A stretch of 64,000 nt of DNA. It comes from Vibrio splendidus. GTDB lineage: Bacteria > Pseudomonadota > Gammaproteobacteria > Enterobacterales > Vibrionaceae. The position numbers were made by a program, and so were the translations under genes. Shown one piece after another: positions 64,000-64,000 of the stretch; the first letter of the stretch is position 1, and each line of letters begins with the position of its first letter. Below the pieces are notes generated by a model that was given only the letters and a program-made list of their open reading frames with translations, did no database searches and was not told where the DNA came from. The stretch covers positions 1,302,001 through 1,366,000 of the forward strand of contig NZ_AP025508.1 in assembly GCF_024347615.1 (NCBI RefSeq). The letters are read 5' to 3'.

Positions 64000-64000
64000 T

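Overview
The window is about 64 kb of gene-dense bacterial chromosome. Gene content, order and codon use point to a marine Vibrio, most likely of the Splendidus clade. From memory, the run torECA, sapABCDF, pspF/pspABC, double-adaptor RND pump, tag, metC follows the order of one stretch of chromosome 1 in Vibrio cholerae. I cannot confirm species or coordinates without a search. I see no rRNA, tRNA, CRISPR or prophage. The one clear mobile element is an intact IS3-family insertion.

Layout. 1-4.9 kb: the start of a Rossmann-fold protein, a TIGR02647 protein, a coiled-coil lipoprotein, focA and a lone fetB-type permease. A gap between focA and fetB holds three DnaA-box matches and several GATC sites. 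4.9-8.8 kb: torECA, a TMAO respiration operon. 9.2-12 kb: a predicted metal exporter with a Fur-type box, a Mn-dependent pyrophosphatase and a DUF2750 protein. 12.3-18.4 kb: sapABCDF with a DUF2927 gene behind it. 18.5-21.1 kb: pspF and pspABC around a sigma-54 promoter. 21.2-26.5 kb: an RND pump with two lipoprotein adaptors. 26.5-30 kb: tag, a ToxR/ToxS-like overlapping gene pair, and the IS3 element. 30-38.3 kb: metC, cls, a sodium-dependent transporter, a chemoreceptor with a sigma-28 promoter, an RluA-type pseudouridine synthase and a methyltransferase. 38.4-42.5 kb: ynjBCD plus ynjF. 42.9-49.5 kb: small conserved proteins, a DEAD-box helicase, a LysE exporter, a PilZ protein, an M14 peptidase and a NifW-like protein. 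49.8-53.4 kb: a second TMAO/S-oxide respiration pair (torYZ type). 53.5-63.7 kb: a TIGR02450 protein, a HAD phosphatase, proVWX, an NTF2-like protein, a LysR regulator and pqiABC. The window ends in the last codons of a minus-strand gene.

How the genes work together. Two periplasmic respiratory modules (TorECA, TorYZ) feed quinol electrons through pentaheme cytochromes to molybdopterin reductases. Sap, Psp, RND, Pqi and cardiolipin synthase form a theme of envelope maintenance and defence. ProVWX supplies osmoprotection. The ToxR/ToxS-like pair is probably an accessory sensory module and is the most system-like candidate in the window.

The most unexpected pattern is non-coding. At least five unrelated genes have a short tandem repeat (16-19 bp units) that begins in, or contains, the stop codon and runs downstream. 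In each case the unit sequence differs, as if each array had been copied out of that gene's own 3' end.
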